This document shows positions 25,668 to 33,900 of a stretch of 64,000 bases of DNA, one piece after another (the first letter of the stretch is position 1; every line of letters starts with the position of its first letter). This DNA comes from Acidobacteriota bacterium (GTDB taxonomy: Bacteria; Acidobacteriota; Blastocatellia; Pyrinomonadales; Pyrinomonadaceae): positions 86,331-150,330 of the forward strand of contig QHXR01000015.1 of the NCBI GenBank assembly GCA_003223025.1, read 5' to 3'. Below the pieces are notes generated by a model. The model did not search any database and was not told the DNA's origin. It was given only the letters and a program-made list of their open reading frames with translations. A program made the translations under genes and the position numbers.

Positions 25668-26381
25668 CTACGCGGCTGGCAATCCAGAGTTTCGAAGGGA
25701 CTTTCTCGCAGCCGGTACCGTACTGTTCGCCCATTCCGAAGTAACGCGCGCGATTTCATCAAACACATCCTCAGTCGATGTGCGTGTGCGCTTCAGGACT
25801 TTGAAACTGTGATCCGCAGTCTCGAGGAGGTGAAGAGTGGCGCGGTCGCCGAGCTTCTTTACCATCGGTTCGATCAAGCCTTCGCTAAACTGATCGCGCG
25901 TACCGCTGAGAAAAAGCATCGGGATCGTGACGTCGGAAAGATGATCCGCGCGTTTTGTGTCAGGTGCACCCGGCGGATGAAGAGGGAAGGCAAATAAAAC
26001 TAGTCCGGAAACTCCTTCAAGCGAAGCTTCAGACGCAGCAGTCGTCGTCATCCGACCGCTGAACGAGTGTCCGCCGGCGAGCAAGGGGAGGTCCGGTGCA
26101 GCTTCGCGTGCGGCCTTCACTGCAGACCTGACGGTCGCGACACAAACCGGATTCGGATCACGTCCGCGCTTGTTTTCTGAGTATGGAAAGTTATATCGAA
26201 ATGTCGCGATCTTCTGTGTCGCAAGATGCTCAGCGATCGAGGTCACCAGCGGACTTCGCATGTTCGACGACGCACCGTGACCGAGCACGAGCAAATGTGT
26301 TGCATCGTCCGGGCGAATCAAAAGCGCGGAGACTTCGCCCTTCGAAGATGTCGCGAGAAATTTTAGCTGAGTTCCAATCAT
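25668..26381 (-). CDS. Alpha/beta hydrolase, KANL3/Tex30-like
   Basis: The 237-residue protein starts at ATG 26381; an in-frame TTG at 26399 is possible. It has the alpha/beta-hydrolase order: the strand HLLVLGHGASSNM (HG oxyanion region), the nucleophile elbow AGGHSFSGRM with Ser in GHSFSG, the acid in LFLSGTRDQF, and the catalytic histidine in ETADHSFKV. These match the Tex30/KANL3 (COG3571) subfamily of predicted hydrolases. Substrate is unknown. A 24-bp perfect inverted repeat upstream separates it from the kinase operon. Confidence 0.82.
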   Translation of the reverse strand: MIGTQLKFLATSSKGEVSALLIRPDDATHLLVLGHGASSNMRSPLVTSIAEHLATQKIATFRYNFPYSENKRGRDPNPVCVATVRSAVKAAREAAPDLPLLAGGHSFSGRMTTTAASEASLEGVSGLVLFAFPLHPPGAPDTKRADHLSDVTIPMLFLSGTRDQFSEGLIEPMVKKLGDRATLHLLETADHSFKVLKRTRTSTEDVFDEIARVTSEWANSTVPAARKSLRNSGLPAA

Positions 26382-26399
26382 CTTAGGACAAGCTATCAA

Positions 26400-26478
26400 A
26401 AAACCAGTTTTCAGTATTCAGTAACCAGTTTCCAAAACAAACTGAAAACTGTCTACTGAATACTGAAAACTGGTTTTT
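26400..26478. repeat. 24-bp perfect inverted repeat of CAGTATT-type heptamers
   Basis: The arm at 26400-26423 (AAAACCAGTTTTCAGTATTC plus AGTA) is matched base for base by 26455-26478. The loop holds degenerate copies of the same 7-bp unit (AACCAGTTTCC, AACTGAAAACTG). It lies 15 bp beyond the stop of the receiver-kinase gene and just upstream of the hydrolase start. A run of T follows on the plus strand and A on the other side, so it could terminate the minus-strand phosphorelay transcript. Confidence 0.85.
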
Positions 26479-26493
26479 TACTGCTTCAGTCAA

Positions 26494-27645
26494 TCAGCTT
26501 TTCGGCAGTCTCACCGTGAAGGTCGCGCCTTTTCCCTCGCCTTCGCTTTCGGCTGTGATCGTCCCGCCGTGCATCTCGACGATCCGATGTGCGATCGCAA
26601 GTCCGAGTCCGAGTCCGCCCTTGCGGTGACCTTTTGTTCCGATCTCCTGGCTGTATCGATCAAAGATGTGGGGCAAAAATTCGGCATCGATTCCTTTTCC
26701 GGTATCCGTGACTTTCAAAACAGATTCCGAACTCGTCTCGGAAAGCTCAACCGAAACCGCGCCTCTCAACGGTGTGAATTTGATCGCGTTCGAAAGCAGA
26801 TTGTTAAAAACCTGAGGCAGCCGATCGGCATCGCCGTTGACTAGAAGTTGCGAGCCGGTCGACTGAAGATTCAAAACAATGTCTTTATCTTGGGCGACCG
26901 GACGCATTCCATCGACACCGGCTTCGACGAGCGTCTTCATGTCGACGGAGCCGAGCTTCAATTCGAAGCCGTCGCTTGCTATCCGCGTGATGTCCAGCAG
27001 ATCGTCGACGAGCTGGGTCTGCGCACGAGCGCTGCGCTCGATGGCATCGATCGCGCGTTCGTAGATCTCTTCGTTCTTTCCGTTTTTCTTGAGAAGCTGA
27101 ACCCAACCGAGCATCACGTTCAGCGGCGTTCGGAGTTCGTGCGAAAGCGTCGCGAGAAATTCGTCCTTCGCGCGATTCGCGGCTTCGGCCTTCGAACGCT
27201 GCTCCTGTTCGAGCAGATGCTGGATCCGCTCTTCCTCGATCTGTCGCTGCTGCACCGCGTAACGTATCGAGCGCTCGAGCTGCAGTGCGTTGAGCCCGCC
27301 CTTAACCAAATAATCTGCCGCACCCGTCAGCGTCGCTTGGACGTCGATCTCATGATCGCCCTGTCCCGTGAGCAAGATGCTCGGACACGTACCTCCGCGT
27401 CCGCGCGCGTCTTTGAGTAGTTCGAGTCCGGTATGTGCACCGAGCCTGTAGTCGAGCAGGCATACATCGAAGTGGCAGCTCGAGCCCGTCATCTTCTCGA
27501 GCGCGTCCTCGTACGACTTCGACCATTCCACGTCGAATCTGGAGTCACCGATCTCATCGAGCAAACCTTTGGTCAGCACGAAATCGTCCTCATCGTCTTC
27601 CACGACGAGGACCACGAGCTTTTCATCTTTCGATCCGTTCTGCAT
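26494..27645 (-). CDS. Receiver-histidine kinase hybrid
   Basis: The 383-residue protein has a receiver domain first (about 10-130; acidic pair VVEDDEDD and phospho-Asp in CLLDYRLG, lysine in DYLVKGG), a short coiled linker (QRQIEEERIQHLLEQEQRSK), then HisKA with SHELRTPLNVML and HATPase_c with NAIKFTP, DTGKGID and GLGLGLAIAHRIV. Having the receiver in front of the kinase means phosphorylation by another kinase could gate its activity. It is the last gene of the operon with a CHASE3 kinase and a single-domain regulator, 8 bp after the latter. Confidence 0.92.
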   Translation of the reverse strand: MQNGSKDEKLVVLVVEDDEDDFVLTKGLLDEIGDSRFDVEWSKSYEDALEKMTGSSCHFDVCLLDYRLGAHTGLELLKDARGRGGTCPSILLTGQGDHEIDVQATLTGAADYLVKGGLNALQLERSIRYAVQQRQIEEERIQHLLEQEQRSKAEAANRAKDEFLATLSHELRTPLNVMLGWVQLLKKNGKNEEIYERAIDAIERSARAQTQLVDDLLDITRIASDGFELKLGSVDMKTLVEAGVDGMRPVAQDKDIVLNLQSTGSQLLVNGDADRLPQVFNNLLSNAIKFTPLRGAVSVELSETSSESVLKVTDTGKGIDAEFLPHIFDRYSQEIGTKGHRKGGLGLGLAIAHRIVEMHGGTITAESEGEGKGATFTVRLPKS

Positions 27646-27653
27646 GATGACGA

Positions 27654-28103
27654 CTAGTCAGGTAACTCGACGAACTCAACCCAGTATTGGCCCATCGTTT
27701 TCATCAACTCGACCAGCCGATCGAACGTCACCGGCTTCGTGATGAATGAGCTCGCTCCAAGATCGTAGCTTCGATAAATATCTTCCTCGGCCTTTGATGT
27801 AGTCATGACGACGATCGGGATGCGACGCAACTCGGGATCCGCCTTGATCTCTTTCAAAGCTTCGCGGCCATCCTTCTTCGGCATGTTGAGGTCGAGAAGT
27901 ATAAGGCCTGGTTTCGGTGATTTTTCGCGATCGGCGTAAGCACCGCGGCCTTTGAGGTAGTCCAACAGCTCCTCGCCGTCTTCGACAAACCTGAAATCGT
28001 TGAGAACGCGGCTCTCGGTAAGCGCGTCTTTTGTGAGCATTCGGTCATCGGCATCGTCATCCGCCATCAGGATCACGATCGGCCGGCCATCGGCTTTTGT
28101 CAT
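27654..28103 (-). CDS. Rcp1-like single-domain response regulator
   Basis: The start at 28103 has AAGGAG upstream and overlaps the kinase stop by 4 bp. The 149-residue protein is a receiver only: ILMADDDADDRMLTKDAL, a phospho-Asp in LILLDLNMPKKDG, the threonine in IVVMTTSKAEED and lysine in FITKPVTF. The extended loop between beta-2 and alpha-2 (EELLDYLKGRGAYADREKSP) is typical of the Rcp1 group that pairs with phytochrome-type kinases. It should carry phosphate from the CHASE3 kinase to a further partner, possibly the downstream hybrid kinase. Confidence 0.92.
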   Translation of the reverse strand: MTKADGRPIVILMADDDADDRMLTKDALTESRVLNDFRFVEDGEELLDYLKGRGAYADREKSPKPGLILLDLNMPKKDGREALKEIKADPELRRIPIVVMTTSKAEEDIYRSYDLGASSFITKPVTFDRLVELMKTMGQYWVEFVELPD

Positions 28104-29563
28104 TTTTTCTCCTTGTTCTGTGCTACCGGCATCGTTGCGATAAACGTCGCACCGTTGCCCGCCGAGCTTTGAGCGGTAAGCGAACCGCCGTGACGCTCGA
28201 CGATCTTGCGGCACACCGCAAGACCGATTCCCGTCCCTTCATATTCGTTCCGCCCGTGCAGCCTCTGGAACGGAGTGAAGATGCGATCCAGATATTTTTC
28301 GTCGAAACCGATACCGTTATCCGCAACGGTTATCCGGGCGAACGTATTGGACGCGGATCCTTCGATACCGGATGCATTTTTGTTTACGAGCTCGGCTTCT
28401 ACTTTTACCACCGGGGGGGATTCTGGCTTCCTGAATTTTAACGCATTGACGATCAGATTCTGAAACAGCTGACGCATCTGCATCGCGTCGGCGTCGATCG
28501 AAGGCAGGTCACCTACCTCGACCGTCCCGCCCGACTGCTCGATCGTTGTCTCGAGATCGCTCAGCACGTCTCTCGCGATCATGTTGAGATCGATCGTTTC
28601 GAATGGCTGAGCCTTTGTCGTGACGCGTGAGAATGTGAGCAGATCGTTGATCAGCTTGTGCATGCGTCCGGCGGCGCTGTGCATGCGGTCGAGATAGTCG
28701 CGGCCCTGATCATCGAACTTCGGAGCTTGCACCGTTCGCAGTCGATCGCCGAAAGCCTGGATCTTTCGCAGAGGCTCCTGAAGGTCATGCGACGCGACGA
28801 ATGCAAAATCCTGCAGCTCGCGATTACTGCGTTCGAGCTCGAGGTTCGCACCAGCGAGTTCGGCAGTGCGCTCGGCAACGCGTGCCTCGAGAGTTTCATT
28901 CGCTTCGCGCAGGAGTCGCTCTTCCTTATCGCGTTCGGCGACATCGCGTTTGATCAAATAGAAGACGAAGATCACGAGGGCTATCGACACAAGATTCGAG
29001 ATCGAAAGCGTGAGGATCGAATTAATGCTGCTCTGCCTCGACTGCTCGGTCCGCGCCGCTAGAAGATTTTTTTCGATCTGCTCGATGTTGGCGATCGAGT
29101 CGAGCAGTTTATCCATCTCGACGCGTCCGCGTTCGAGAGTTCCGCCGGAAGTGACACCGTCGAGTCCGGAGTCGCGGCGAATGTTCAGGGTTTCACGGAG
29201 GAGGCGAATACGCTCGACGATCGACGGGCGAAGCTCGACGAGATTTTTTTGTTGAGCCGGATTATCGGACGTGAGCTCGGCGAGACGATCGATCGTCGGT
29301 TCGACATCCTGAACCGCCCGTTCGTACGGTTCGAGAAACTGCGTATTGTCGGTCAGAAGAAATCCGCGCTGGTTCGATTCGGCTGAAGTGATGTCGGCCC
29401 GAACGGTTTCGATCTTTTCGAGAACATCGAGTGTGTGAATGACGAGCGAGTTATTTTTGTAAAGGGTCGACAACGACCAAAACGATATGATCGCGTTTCC
29501 GATGAGGAAAAGCAGCGCCGCAAGAAACAAAGACGCCAACTGACGGCGAAGCTTTCTGAACAT
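28100..29563 (-). CDS. CHASE3-domain membrane histidine kinase
   Basis: The 487-residue protein has an N-terminal membrane helix (10-32), a CHASE3 sensory domain in the periplasm (about 38-175, with TSAESNQRGFLLTDN), a second helix (185-205), a coiled coil with NETLEARVAERTAELAGANL (245 and before), then HisKA with His259 in VASHDLQEPLRKIQ and HATPase_c with NALKFRKPE, DNGIGFD and GTGIGLAVCRKIV. The HDLQEPL type H-box fits bacteriophytochrome-like kinases that use Rcp1-type regulators. It starts the three-gene operon. Confidence 0.92.
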   Translation of the reverse strand: MFRKLRRQLASLFLAALLFLIGNAIISFWSLSTLYKNNSLVIHTLDVLEKIETVRADITSAESNQRGFLLTDNTQFLEPYERAVQDVEPTIDRLAELTSDNPAQQKNLVELRPSIVERIRLLRETLNIRRDSGLDGVTSGGTLERGRVEMDKLLDSIANIEQIEKNLLAARTEQSRQSSINSILTLSISNLVSIALVIFVFYLIKRDVAERDKEERLLREANETLEARVAERTAELAGANLELERSNRELQDFAFVASHDLQEPLRKIQAFGDRLRTVQAPKFDDQGRDYLDRMHSAAGRMHKLINDLLTFSRVTTKAQPFETIDLNMIARDVLSDLETTIEQSGGTVEVGDLPSIDADAMQMRQLFQNLIVNALKFRKPESPPVVKVEAELVNKNASGIEGSASNTFARITVADNGIGFDEKYLDRIFTPFQRLHGRNEYEGTGIGLAVCRKIVERHGGSLTAQSSAGNGATFIATMPVAQNKEKK

Positions 29564-29694
29564 AAATTAGACGGGGAAAGTCGTAGACAGTTTAGCATGC
29601 GGGCAAGGGGAAGGTCAGAGTGGGACGATGTTTGTTGAACCGTTGCCGGGTACAGTGTACCGGCGGCGCGGTTACAGTCGCATAGCTATTTCAA

Positions 29695-29791
29695 GTCGAG
29701 CGTGCGGAGCACGCGGCAACAACTTTAGCTACACACGAGCAGCGAGTGTGTAGTACGAGTCGGAAACGGCTCGAGCGTGTGAAACACGCGT
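29695..29791. repeat. Composite palindromic repeat, half A
   Basis: The order is CGTGCGGAGCACGCGGC, ACAACTTTAGCTACACACGA, GTGTGTAG, CGAGCGTGTGAAACACGCGT (29772-29791). The same units in the same order and near-identical sequence occur at 47646-47741. Each unit is a small palindrome. In the 47-kb copy half B follows directly from the shared 20-bp core; here half B is 500 bp away at 30292-30428, beyond a gene. Confidence 0.82.
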
Positions 29792-29823
29792 GCATCCCGA
29801 GGCAGCGATTGTCGCCAAAACAT

Positions 29824-30261
29824 TCATTCCATGTCTTCAAAAACTTTGCGATCGCCTACTCGGTAGATTCTGATTTCTTCGTCGGCTTCAATGTAACGGA
29901 TATCAATTTTCTCATCTCGGTGTGCCAGCCACCGGTCGGTCAATTGTCCGCGCATATATTGGGTTAGGATAACGACATGACCCGAGACCAATCCCCGGAG
30001 AACTTCGGAAGGATCGTACTCCACGTATGTTGCTTCTCCGATCATAAGTATCAACGGCCCGTGCGAATGAGCTGGAACGTCACGGAAACCTAAATACGTG
30101 TCGGTTCCGGTGTCGGTGTTCGCAATGACGAGAACCGAGCCTGGCGCGATGGCCACTTCGATCTCGCAGTCGCTAGTGCGCTTGCATGGCAATCCTAATT
30201 CCAAACAAGTCGTCTCAATTGTTTCGAGATCGTATTGTTCACCGCTCGCTGATTCGTTCAT
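29824..30261 (-). CDS. Hypothetical protein between two repeat halves
   Basis: The start at 30261 (MNESASGEQYDLETIETTCL) has AAGAAGGA upstream; the longer in-frame version would be translated from repeat DNA. The 145-residue acidic soluble protein has alternating strands (CEIEVAIAPGSVLVIANTD, HVVILTQYMRGQ, EEIRIYRVG). No motif is recognised. It sits exactly between two halves of a repeat that is contiguous at 47.6 kb, so it may have been inserted there as cargo or the repeat may have been split by rearrangement. Confidence 0.62.
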   Translation of the reverse strand: MNESASGEQYDLETIETTCLELGLPCKRTSDCEIEVAIAPGSVLVIANTDTGTDTYLGFRDVPAHSHGPLILMIGEATYVEYDPSEVLRGLVSGHVVILTQYMRGQLTDRWLAHRDEKIDIRYIEADEEIRIYRVGDRKVFEDME

Positions 30262-30291
30262 TAAAATCCTTCTTGGGTGAGTCGAGAATCG

Positions 30292-30428
30292 TTCGAGCGT
30301 GTAAAACACGCGTCCCTCCTCGTCGCGTGTTTCACACGCTCGGGCTTGATATCCGCCACTACCCCACGTTCCGCTTCGCTCCACATGGGGCTAAAGTTAT
30401 GGCCGCGTGCTCCGCACGCTCAGGAGTC
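30292..30428. repeat. Composite palindromic repeat, half B
   Basis: It starts with the core CGAGCGTGTAAAACACGCGT (30294-30313), then GTCGCGTGTTTCACACGCTC, CCCCACGTTCCGCTTCGCTC, ATGGGGCTAAAGTT and CCGCGTGCTCCGCACGCT. The same order is found at 47725-47852. From 30429 to 30577 there is no repeat and no supported gene; a short GC-rich open stretch on either strand there lacks any family signature. Confidence 0.82.
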
Positions 30429-30577
30429 GAGGAAGTTCTTTTGCGAACCTAGTGACACACTGACGGCGCATTCCATGAAAAGAAATCTCGGCTTGACGGC
30501 GGTCGTCGGTTTAGCGGGCGGTACGCCGCGGAGCAGTCCTTCTGTACCCACGCCTCCAAAACCGCCAGCTTTCTTAA

Positions 30578-30883
30578 TCATGGCCCTAACGCCGAATCGC
30601 GCAAACGCATAACTTCTACGACGTATTGCGCCCTGGCCTGACCGTTAACTCGAAGGCCTTTGTCGGTGCACCATGCCAGAAGTTCCTCCACGTCGAGATC
30701 AACCTTCTGTCCCGGTATTCCGTTTGCGCCGCCTGCTAAGGTTTTCTGAGCATCTGCTAACCAATCGTCATAATTATCGTACTGTCCTCCAGCGTCCTCA
30801 GAAATCTCTAGCAAGCGCTCCCATTGATCTCGTCTCCACCAAGCGATTCCAATTATGGGTTCGTTTTTTTCGTCGCTCTTCAT
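30578..30883 (-). CDS. Hypothetical protein downstream of hmgA
   Basis: The 101-residue acidic protein is probably all helical and starts MKSDEKNEPIIGIAWWRRDQ. The WWRRDQWERLLEISED segment and DNYDDWLADAQKTL suggest a helical repeat like those seen in small immunity or regulatory proteins, but no family is recognised. It starts 8 bp after the hmgA stop, so it is likely co-transcribed with tyrosine catabolism genes. A functional link is not shown. Confidence 0.62.
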   Translation of the reverse strand: MKSDEKNEPIIGIAWWRRDQWERLLEISEDAGGQYDNYDDWLADAQKTLAGGANGIPGQKVDLDVEELLAWCTDKGLRVNGQARAQYVVEVMRLRDSALGP

Positions 30884-30891
30884 AACTCAAA

Positions 30892-32205
30892 TTATTTTCC
30901 AAAATTCTTCTTCAACCCCTGCCACACCTCGCTGTACTCGTGCTGCAGCTCCGCACAGTCCATCGCGAACTTCGTCGGTCGGATGATGTAACGCGACTCG
31001 AACATGAAGGCCATCGTGCCGGAAAGTTTTTGCGGTTGAAGTGCTGCGTTCGATGCTTTCTCGAATGCATCGAGATCCGGGCCGTGGGCCGACATCTGAT
31101 TGTGGAGCGATCCGCCGCCGGGGACGAAGCCTTCTTCCTTCGCGTCGTACTGACCGTAGATCAGACCCATGTACTCGCTCATCGTGTTGCGGTGATACCA
31201 CGGCGGACGGAACGTGTCTTCGGCGACGAGCCAGCGATCGGGGAAGATGACGAAGTCGCAGTTCGCGACACCGGGTTCACCCGACGGCGATGTCATCACG
31301 GTGAAGATCGAAGGATCCGGATGATCGAACGAAATCGAACCGATCGTGTTGAATCTCTTCAGATCGTATTTGTACGGAGCGTAGTTGCCGTGCCACGCGA
31401 CGACATCGAGCGGTGAATGATCTGTTTCGCACGCCCAGAGATTTCCGCCGAACTTCGCGACGATCTCGCACTTTGCATCTCTGTCTTCATACCACGCGAC
31501 CGGCGTTTCGAAATCGCGTGCGTTTGCAAGTCCGTTCGCACCGATCGGTCCGAGATCGGGAAGTCGGAAATGCTGGCCGTAGTTTTCGCAGATATAACCG
31601 CGGGCGCATTTTGGATTTTGGATTTTGGATTTTGGATTGTCGGAAATTGAGATTCGAAATTTTAATCCCCGTGGAATGCAACAGACCTCGCCCGGATTCA
31701 CGTCGATGACACCGAGCTCGGTGTAGATGGTCAGCCCACCCATCTCGGGTACGATCAGCATCTCGCCGTCGGCGTTGTAGAAGAAACGATCTTCCATGTC
31801 GTGATTGCACGCGTAGATGTGGATCGCAATTCCGGTTTGTGAGAACAAGTCGCCATTCCCCGCGATCGTCGTGATGCCGTCGATGAAGTCAGTCGGCTCC
31901 GACGGGATCTGCAAAGGATTCCATCGCAGTTGATTCGGCGTCGTCGGGACCTCGTCGAACGGTGACGATCTGAACAGTTTGTTATCGATCTGCTCGAACG
32001 GCTTGTGCAGAACGCTCGGGCGGATTCGATATGTCCACGTCCGTTTGTTATAAACGCGCGGAACCGTGAACGCCGTTCCCGAGAACTGCTCGGCATACAA
32101 GCCAAGCGGTACCTTCTGCGGCGAGTTCCGCCCAACCGGTAATGCACCTTCGGCCGCCTCAGTCGCGAATTCATTTCCGAATCCGGTTTGATATTCGAGA
32201 TTCAT
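30892..32205 (-). CDS. hmgA: Homogentisate 1,2-dioxygenase
   Basis: HmgA opens the homogentisate ring to maleylacetoacetate in phenylalanine/tyrosine breakdown. ATG at 32205 opens [16 protein letters not shown], the usual N-terminus; an in-frame GTG lies at 32223. Conserved segments are [38 protein letters not shown] and [15 protein letters not shown] with the iron ligands. Between GLKFRISI and ARGYICENY there is an insert ([13 protein letters not shown]) written by four copies of a 7-bp repeat; orthologues normally have only a few residues here. The frame is kept and all active-site motifs remain, so the enzyme may be functional. Confidence 0.93.
   Translation of the reverse strand: MNLEYQTGFGNEFATEAAEGALPVGRNSPQKVPLGLYAEQFSGTAFTVPRVYNKRTWTYRIRPSVLHKPFEQIDNKLFRSSPFDEVPTTPNQLRWNPLQIPSEPTDFIDGITTIAGNGDLFSQTGIAIHIYACNHDMEDRFFYNADGEMLIVPEMGGLTIYTELGVIDVNPGEVCCIPRGLKFRISISDNPKSKIQNPKCARGYICENYGQHFRLPDLGPIGANGLANARDFETPVAWYEDRDAKCEIVAKFGGNLWACETDHSPLDVVAWHGNYAPYKYDLKRFNTIGSISFDHPDPSIFTVMTSPSGEPGVANCDFVIFPDRWLVAEDTFRPPWYHRNTMSEYMGLIYGQYDAKEEGFVPGGGSLHNQMSAHGPDLDAFEKASNAALQPQKLSGTMAFMFESRYIIRPTKFAMDCAELQHEYSEVWQGLKKNFGK
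31608..31638. repeat. Heptamer array inside hmgA
   Basis: Four perfect copies of ATTTTGG (ATCCAAA/CCAAAAT on the coding strand) plus three bases lie inside the hmgA reading frame. Because 7 and 3 are coprime, the array encodes a seven-residue period (NPKSKIQ). The identical heptamer occurs five times in the intergenic region at 338-374. Confidence 0.9.
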
Positions 32206-32280
32206 TACGAAGGATTTTGCCACGAAACGCGCGAAGTGTCAGTTGGACGAATTATGAGGACAGGCCCGGCTCGCCAAGAA

Positions 32281-32486
32281 GGGAGGGACTTTCTTCGGGC
32301 TGTGCCTTCGGACGACGGAAAAACTTTCTTCGGGCTACGCCCGCCGATGAGCGGAAAGGCTGCGCCTTTCCGTCAGGCCAAATAAACTTCTGCGGCTACG
32401 CCGCCAATGGAGGCGTAGCCTCCAATTTTTTTTGCTCGCCGGAAAGGCATAGCCTTTCCGCTCATCGGCGGGCACAGCCCGAAGAA
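32281..32486. repeat. 47-bp inverted repeat element between hpd and hmgA
   Basis: The arms at 32326-32372 and 32440-32486 match at 43 of 47 positions. Each arm contains a smaller palindrome (GGAAAGGC..GCCTTTCC). A partial third copy (TTTCTTCGGGCTGTGCC) lies at 32289-32305, and the loop carries GCGGCTACGCCGC and GGAGGCGTAGCCTCC hairpins. No gene is seen in 32224-32543. The element separates hpd from hmgA in what would otherwise be one transcript. Confidence 0.85.
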
Positions 32487-32543
32487 TTTCGGAAAGCTTG
32501 CTTTCCGCACACCGAGGGCGAAGTCCAAACGGTCCGGTTCGCG

Positions 32544-33683
32544 CTACAAGTTCCCGCGCCGTCGCTGCTCTTCCTCGATCGAAACAAACAGAGCTTTGAA
32601 ATTTCCCTTACCAAATCCCTTGCATCCTTTGCGTTGAAGAATTTCGTAGAAAACCGTCGGCCGATCTTCGACCGGCTTCGTGAAGATCTGGAGCAGATAA
32701 CCTTCTTCGTCTCGGTCGACAAGAATGCCGAGCTTCTTCAGGCTCGGGATGTCTTCATCGATGTCGCCGACGCGGTCGGGCATCTCTTCGTAGTAGGTAT
32801 CGGGAACGGTAAGGAACTCGACACCGTTCTCTTGCAGTTTCGTGACGGTCTGACGGATGTCTTTGCAGAGCAGTGCGATGTGCTGAGCTCCGGCCGAGCG
32901 ATAGAAATCGATGTACTCCTGGATCTGCGATTTTCCTTTCTTGCTTTCGGCCGGCTCGTTGATCGGGAACTTGATGTTGTGTCCGCCGTCGCTCATCACG
33001 ATCGACATCAGCGCCGAATACTCGGTCGAAATGTCTTTGTCGTCGAATGTGATGTAGCGGAAAAACCCGAGCACGTCGCGATAAAAATCGCACCAGAAAT
33101 TCATCTTGCCGAGCTCGACGTTTCCGACGATGTGATCGACGAGCTGGATCCCGACTTCTTCGCCAGCAATTTCTTGAGGAACAAATCCGGGGAGAAAAGT
33201 TCCCTTATACTCGTAACCCGCTCCGGAGCCGTTACCGTTGGTCGAAACTTTGCCGTCAGAATACGAATAAAAAGAATGGATCGTGTCGCCGTATGTTGCG
33301 ATCGCTGCGTGGCGAACGCGACCGTTGTCGTCTGAAAGATCACGCGGTTCGATGATCGCCGTGGCGCCGCGCTTCACGGCTTCGTTGAATGCGTGATCCG
33401 CATCCTCGACTTGAAACGCGATGTCGCGAACGCCGTCACCGTGCTGCTTGATGTGCTCGGCCGCCGGATGATCCGGATTGAGCGGCGTCGTCAAAACGAA
33501 ATTGACACGATTCTGTCGCAGCAGATAACTCGTCGTCTCGCGATTGCCCGTCTCCAAACCGGAGTACGCGGCCTGCGAAAAGCCGAATGCCTTTCTGTAG
33601 TAAAACTCAGCCTGCTTTGCATTGCCGACGTAAAACTCAACGTGATGGATCTTCTTTAGCCCAAGCGGATTTTTTTCACTCAT
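32544..33683 (-). CDS. hpd: 4-hydroxyphenylpyruvate dioxygenase
   Basis: HPPD turns 4-hydroxyphenylpyruvate into homogentisate. The 379-residue length is usual. Iron ligands are visible as His in VDHIVGNV, His in [12 protein letters not shown] and Glu in the C-terminal region ([18 protein letters not shown], the conserved tail). The N-terminal VOC half opens with [16 protein letters not shown]. It stands next to hmgA and near phhA, giving three consecutive steps of the Phe-Tyr-homogentisate route in the same window. Confidence 0.95.
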   Translation of the reverse strand: MSEKNPLGLKKIHHVEFYVGNAKQAEFYYRKAFGFSQAAYSGLETGNRETTSYLLRQNRVNFVLTTPLNPDHPAAEHIKQHGDGVRDIAFQVEDADHAFNEAVKRGATAIIEPRDLSDDNGRVRHAAIATYGDTIHSFYSYSDGKVSTNGNGSGAGYEYKGTFLPGFVPQEIAGEEVGIQLVDHIVGNVELGKMNFWCDFYRDVLGFFRYITFDDKDISTEYSALMSIVMSDGGHNIKFPINEPAESKKGKSQIQEYIDFYRSAGAQHIALLCKDIRQTVTKLQENGVEFLTVPDTYYEEMPDRVGDIDEDIPSLKKLGILVDRDEEGYLLQIFTKPVEDRPTVFYEILQRKGCKGFGKGNFKALFVSIEEEQRRRGNL

Positions 33684-33806
33684 AACTCTTACCTGATCTG
33701 ACTATCAAAAAATTATAAACTTCCCGACCGACGAACGCGATATGGCGACAATCCGACAGACACGCCTCAGCCCATTCCAATAAAATTGCTTCGCACACAT
33801 TCGAGA

Positions 33807-33829
33807 AACATAGGGTTCTTCCCTATGTT
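33807..33829. promoter_or_regulatory. Palindrome upstream of the Crp/Fnr gene
   Basis: AACATAGGG and CCCTATGTT are perfect inverted arms separated by TTCTT, 71 bp before the regulator start. The spacing differs from a classical Crp/Fnr site (TGTGA-N6-TCACA), so it may be an operator for another protein, an autoregulatory site of this divergent family member, or a leader hairpin. The spacer is shared with the divergent hpd gene. Confidence 0.5.
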
Positions 33830-33900
33830 CGTATCTTTGATCTGTGTGGTATGTTTCGGATACCAGATCACTTTTTTCCAATAAATACGAGGCAAAATTT

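Noticed and set aside
30429-30577. Gly/Pro-rich frames on both strands between a repeat and the 101-residue gene
   Set aside because: Both strands are open only because of GC content; no start context or family similarity could be supported.
33807-33829. Classical Crp binding site
   Set aside because: The arms AACATAGGG/CCCTATGTT and 5-bp centre do not match TGTGA-N6-TCACA, so it is kept only as an unassigned palindrome.
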